In this document: positions 6,058 through 6,322 of the stretch, one piece after another
How positions within the stretch are numbered: position 1 is the stretch's first letter
Layout: every line of letters starts with the position of its first letter
DNA from: Bacillota bacterium
Lineage (GTDB): Bacteria; Bacillota; Limnochordia; Limnochordales; ZCTH02-B6
Reading direction: 5' to 3'
Assembly (NCBI GenBank): GCA_003387805.1
Contig: QGSR01000114.1
Span: 1 to 6,322, forward strand
Length of the DNA: 6,322 bases
Notes under the pieces: model-generated
Databases searched by the model: none
What the model was told of the DNA's origin: nothing
What the model saw: only the letters and a program-made list of their open reading frames with translations
Translations under genes and position numbers: made by a program

Positions 6058-6106
6058 GCGCCGGCGGCGGCGCGGCGGTTTTGCCGAACCGTCGCGCCGC
6101 CGGCGC
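6058..6106. terminator. Long hairpin between convergent genes, possible bidirectional terminator
   Basis: Arms 6058-6080 and 6087-6106 pair as a 13-bp inner stem (6068-6080 with 6087-6099, one G-U pair) and a 7-bp outer stem (6058-6064 with 6100-6106) with a 3-nt bulge, around a 6-nt loop. It starts 2 bp after the OsmC-family stop codon and lies 30 bp beyond the end of the convergent DUF3243 gene. No T run follows on either strand, but the position between converging genes and the stem length support a role in ending one or both transcripts. Confidence 0.6.
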
Positions 6107-6135
6107 CGGTGCTGCAGCCTTGGTCAGCGGCGGGC

Positions 6136-6322
6136 TTACCCGCTCCTTTGCACCCCGTTGATCAGCACCTTAGCCCCCTCCTGCTGCATCCTCGCCTCGG
6201 CCGCCTCCCACAGCTCCTTCAAAATGCCCTGCTCCGGATTTTGCGGGTCGACGTTGTTGGCCAGAAAATCGCCGATGACTTCGGCCTTGTCCGCGATCTC
6301 GTCCTTGCTCATGCCCATGCCG
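6136..6322 (-). CDS. DUF3243-family protein, C-terminal part (cut by window edge)
   Basis: The last 62 codons, plus the stop, of a minus-strand gene whose start lies beyond the right edge. The visible product, GMSKDEIADKAEVIGDFLAN followed by NVDPQNPEQ, closely resembles the conserved half of Bacillus YmfJ/DUF3243 as I recall it (GMS...IGDYLAN.VDPKN). Family members are about 85 residues, cytoplasmic and of unknown function. The in-frame ATG codons at 6316-6318 and 6310-6312 fall inside the conserved GMS motif, so they are internal methionines and not the start. The C-terminus (LINGVQRSG) differs from the Bacillus protein. The family is found mainly in Bacillota, which is the best taxonomic hint in the window. 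It converges on the OsmC-family gene across an 80-bp gap containing a hairpin. Confidence 0.8.
   Translation of the reverse strand, partial: GMGMSKDEIADKAEVIGDFLANNVDPQNPEQGILKELWEAAEARMQQEGAKVLINGVQRSG

Overview
The window is GC-rich bacterial DNA, densely coded and with strong Shine-Dalgarno (SD) sites. Four of the six genes whose start is visible begin with TTG or GTG. A partial gene at the right edge resembles the DUF3243/YmfJ family of Gram-positive Bacillota. Together with the SD pattern, this suggests a high-GC member of the Bacillota; that placement is inference. The SCO and PCuAC copper proteins imply a haem-copper oxidase and therefore aerobic respiration.

Layout, left to right. 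(1) A thioredoxin reductase gene (trxB, minus strand, 102-1025) is followed by a textbook intrinsic terminator at 27-63. (2) A 332-bp non-coding gap (1026-1357) contains a degenerate tandem array of 8-bp units (1093-1196). (3) A minus-strand pair follows, transcribed from 3813 down to 1358: a two-domain class II aldolase/adducin-type protein, then a zinc-dependent medium-chain dehydrogenase 20 bp downstream. They probably form one transcription unit in carbohydrate or small-carbonyl metabolism; the substrate cannot be read from sequence. (4) A copper-delivery pair, also minus strand, runs from 5329 down to 4010: a membrane-anchored SCO protein, then a secreted PCuAC chaperone with a 28-residue tail containing 14 histidines. 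A hairpin terminator candidate lies after it. (5) A divergent intergenic region (5330-5620) has a candidate sco promoter whose -10 is overlapped by a repeated octamer. (6) An OsmC-family thiol protein lies on the plus strand (5621-6055). (7) A long GC-rich hairpin separates it from the convergent DUF3243 gene, which is cut by the window edge.

Functionally, the SCO and PCuAC genes fit assembly of the CuA (and possibly CuB) copper centre of cytochrome oxidase. TrxB and the OsmC-like protein are redox and oxidative-stress functions, but the layout does not show that they are co-regulated. I found no RNA genes, CRISPR array, insertion sequence or prophage element. Nothing here amounts to a clearly new system. 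The least explained parts are the N-terminal domain of the aldolase-like protein and the octamer array upstream of trxB.
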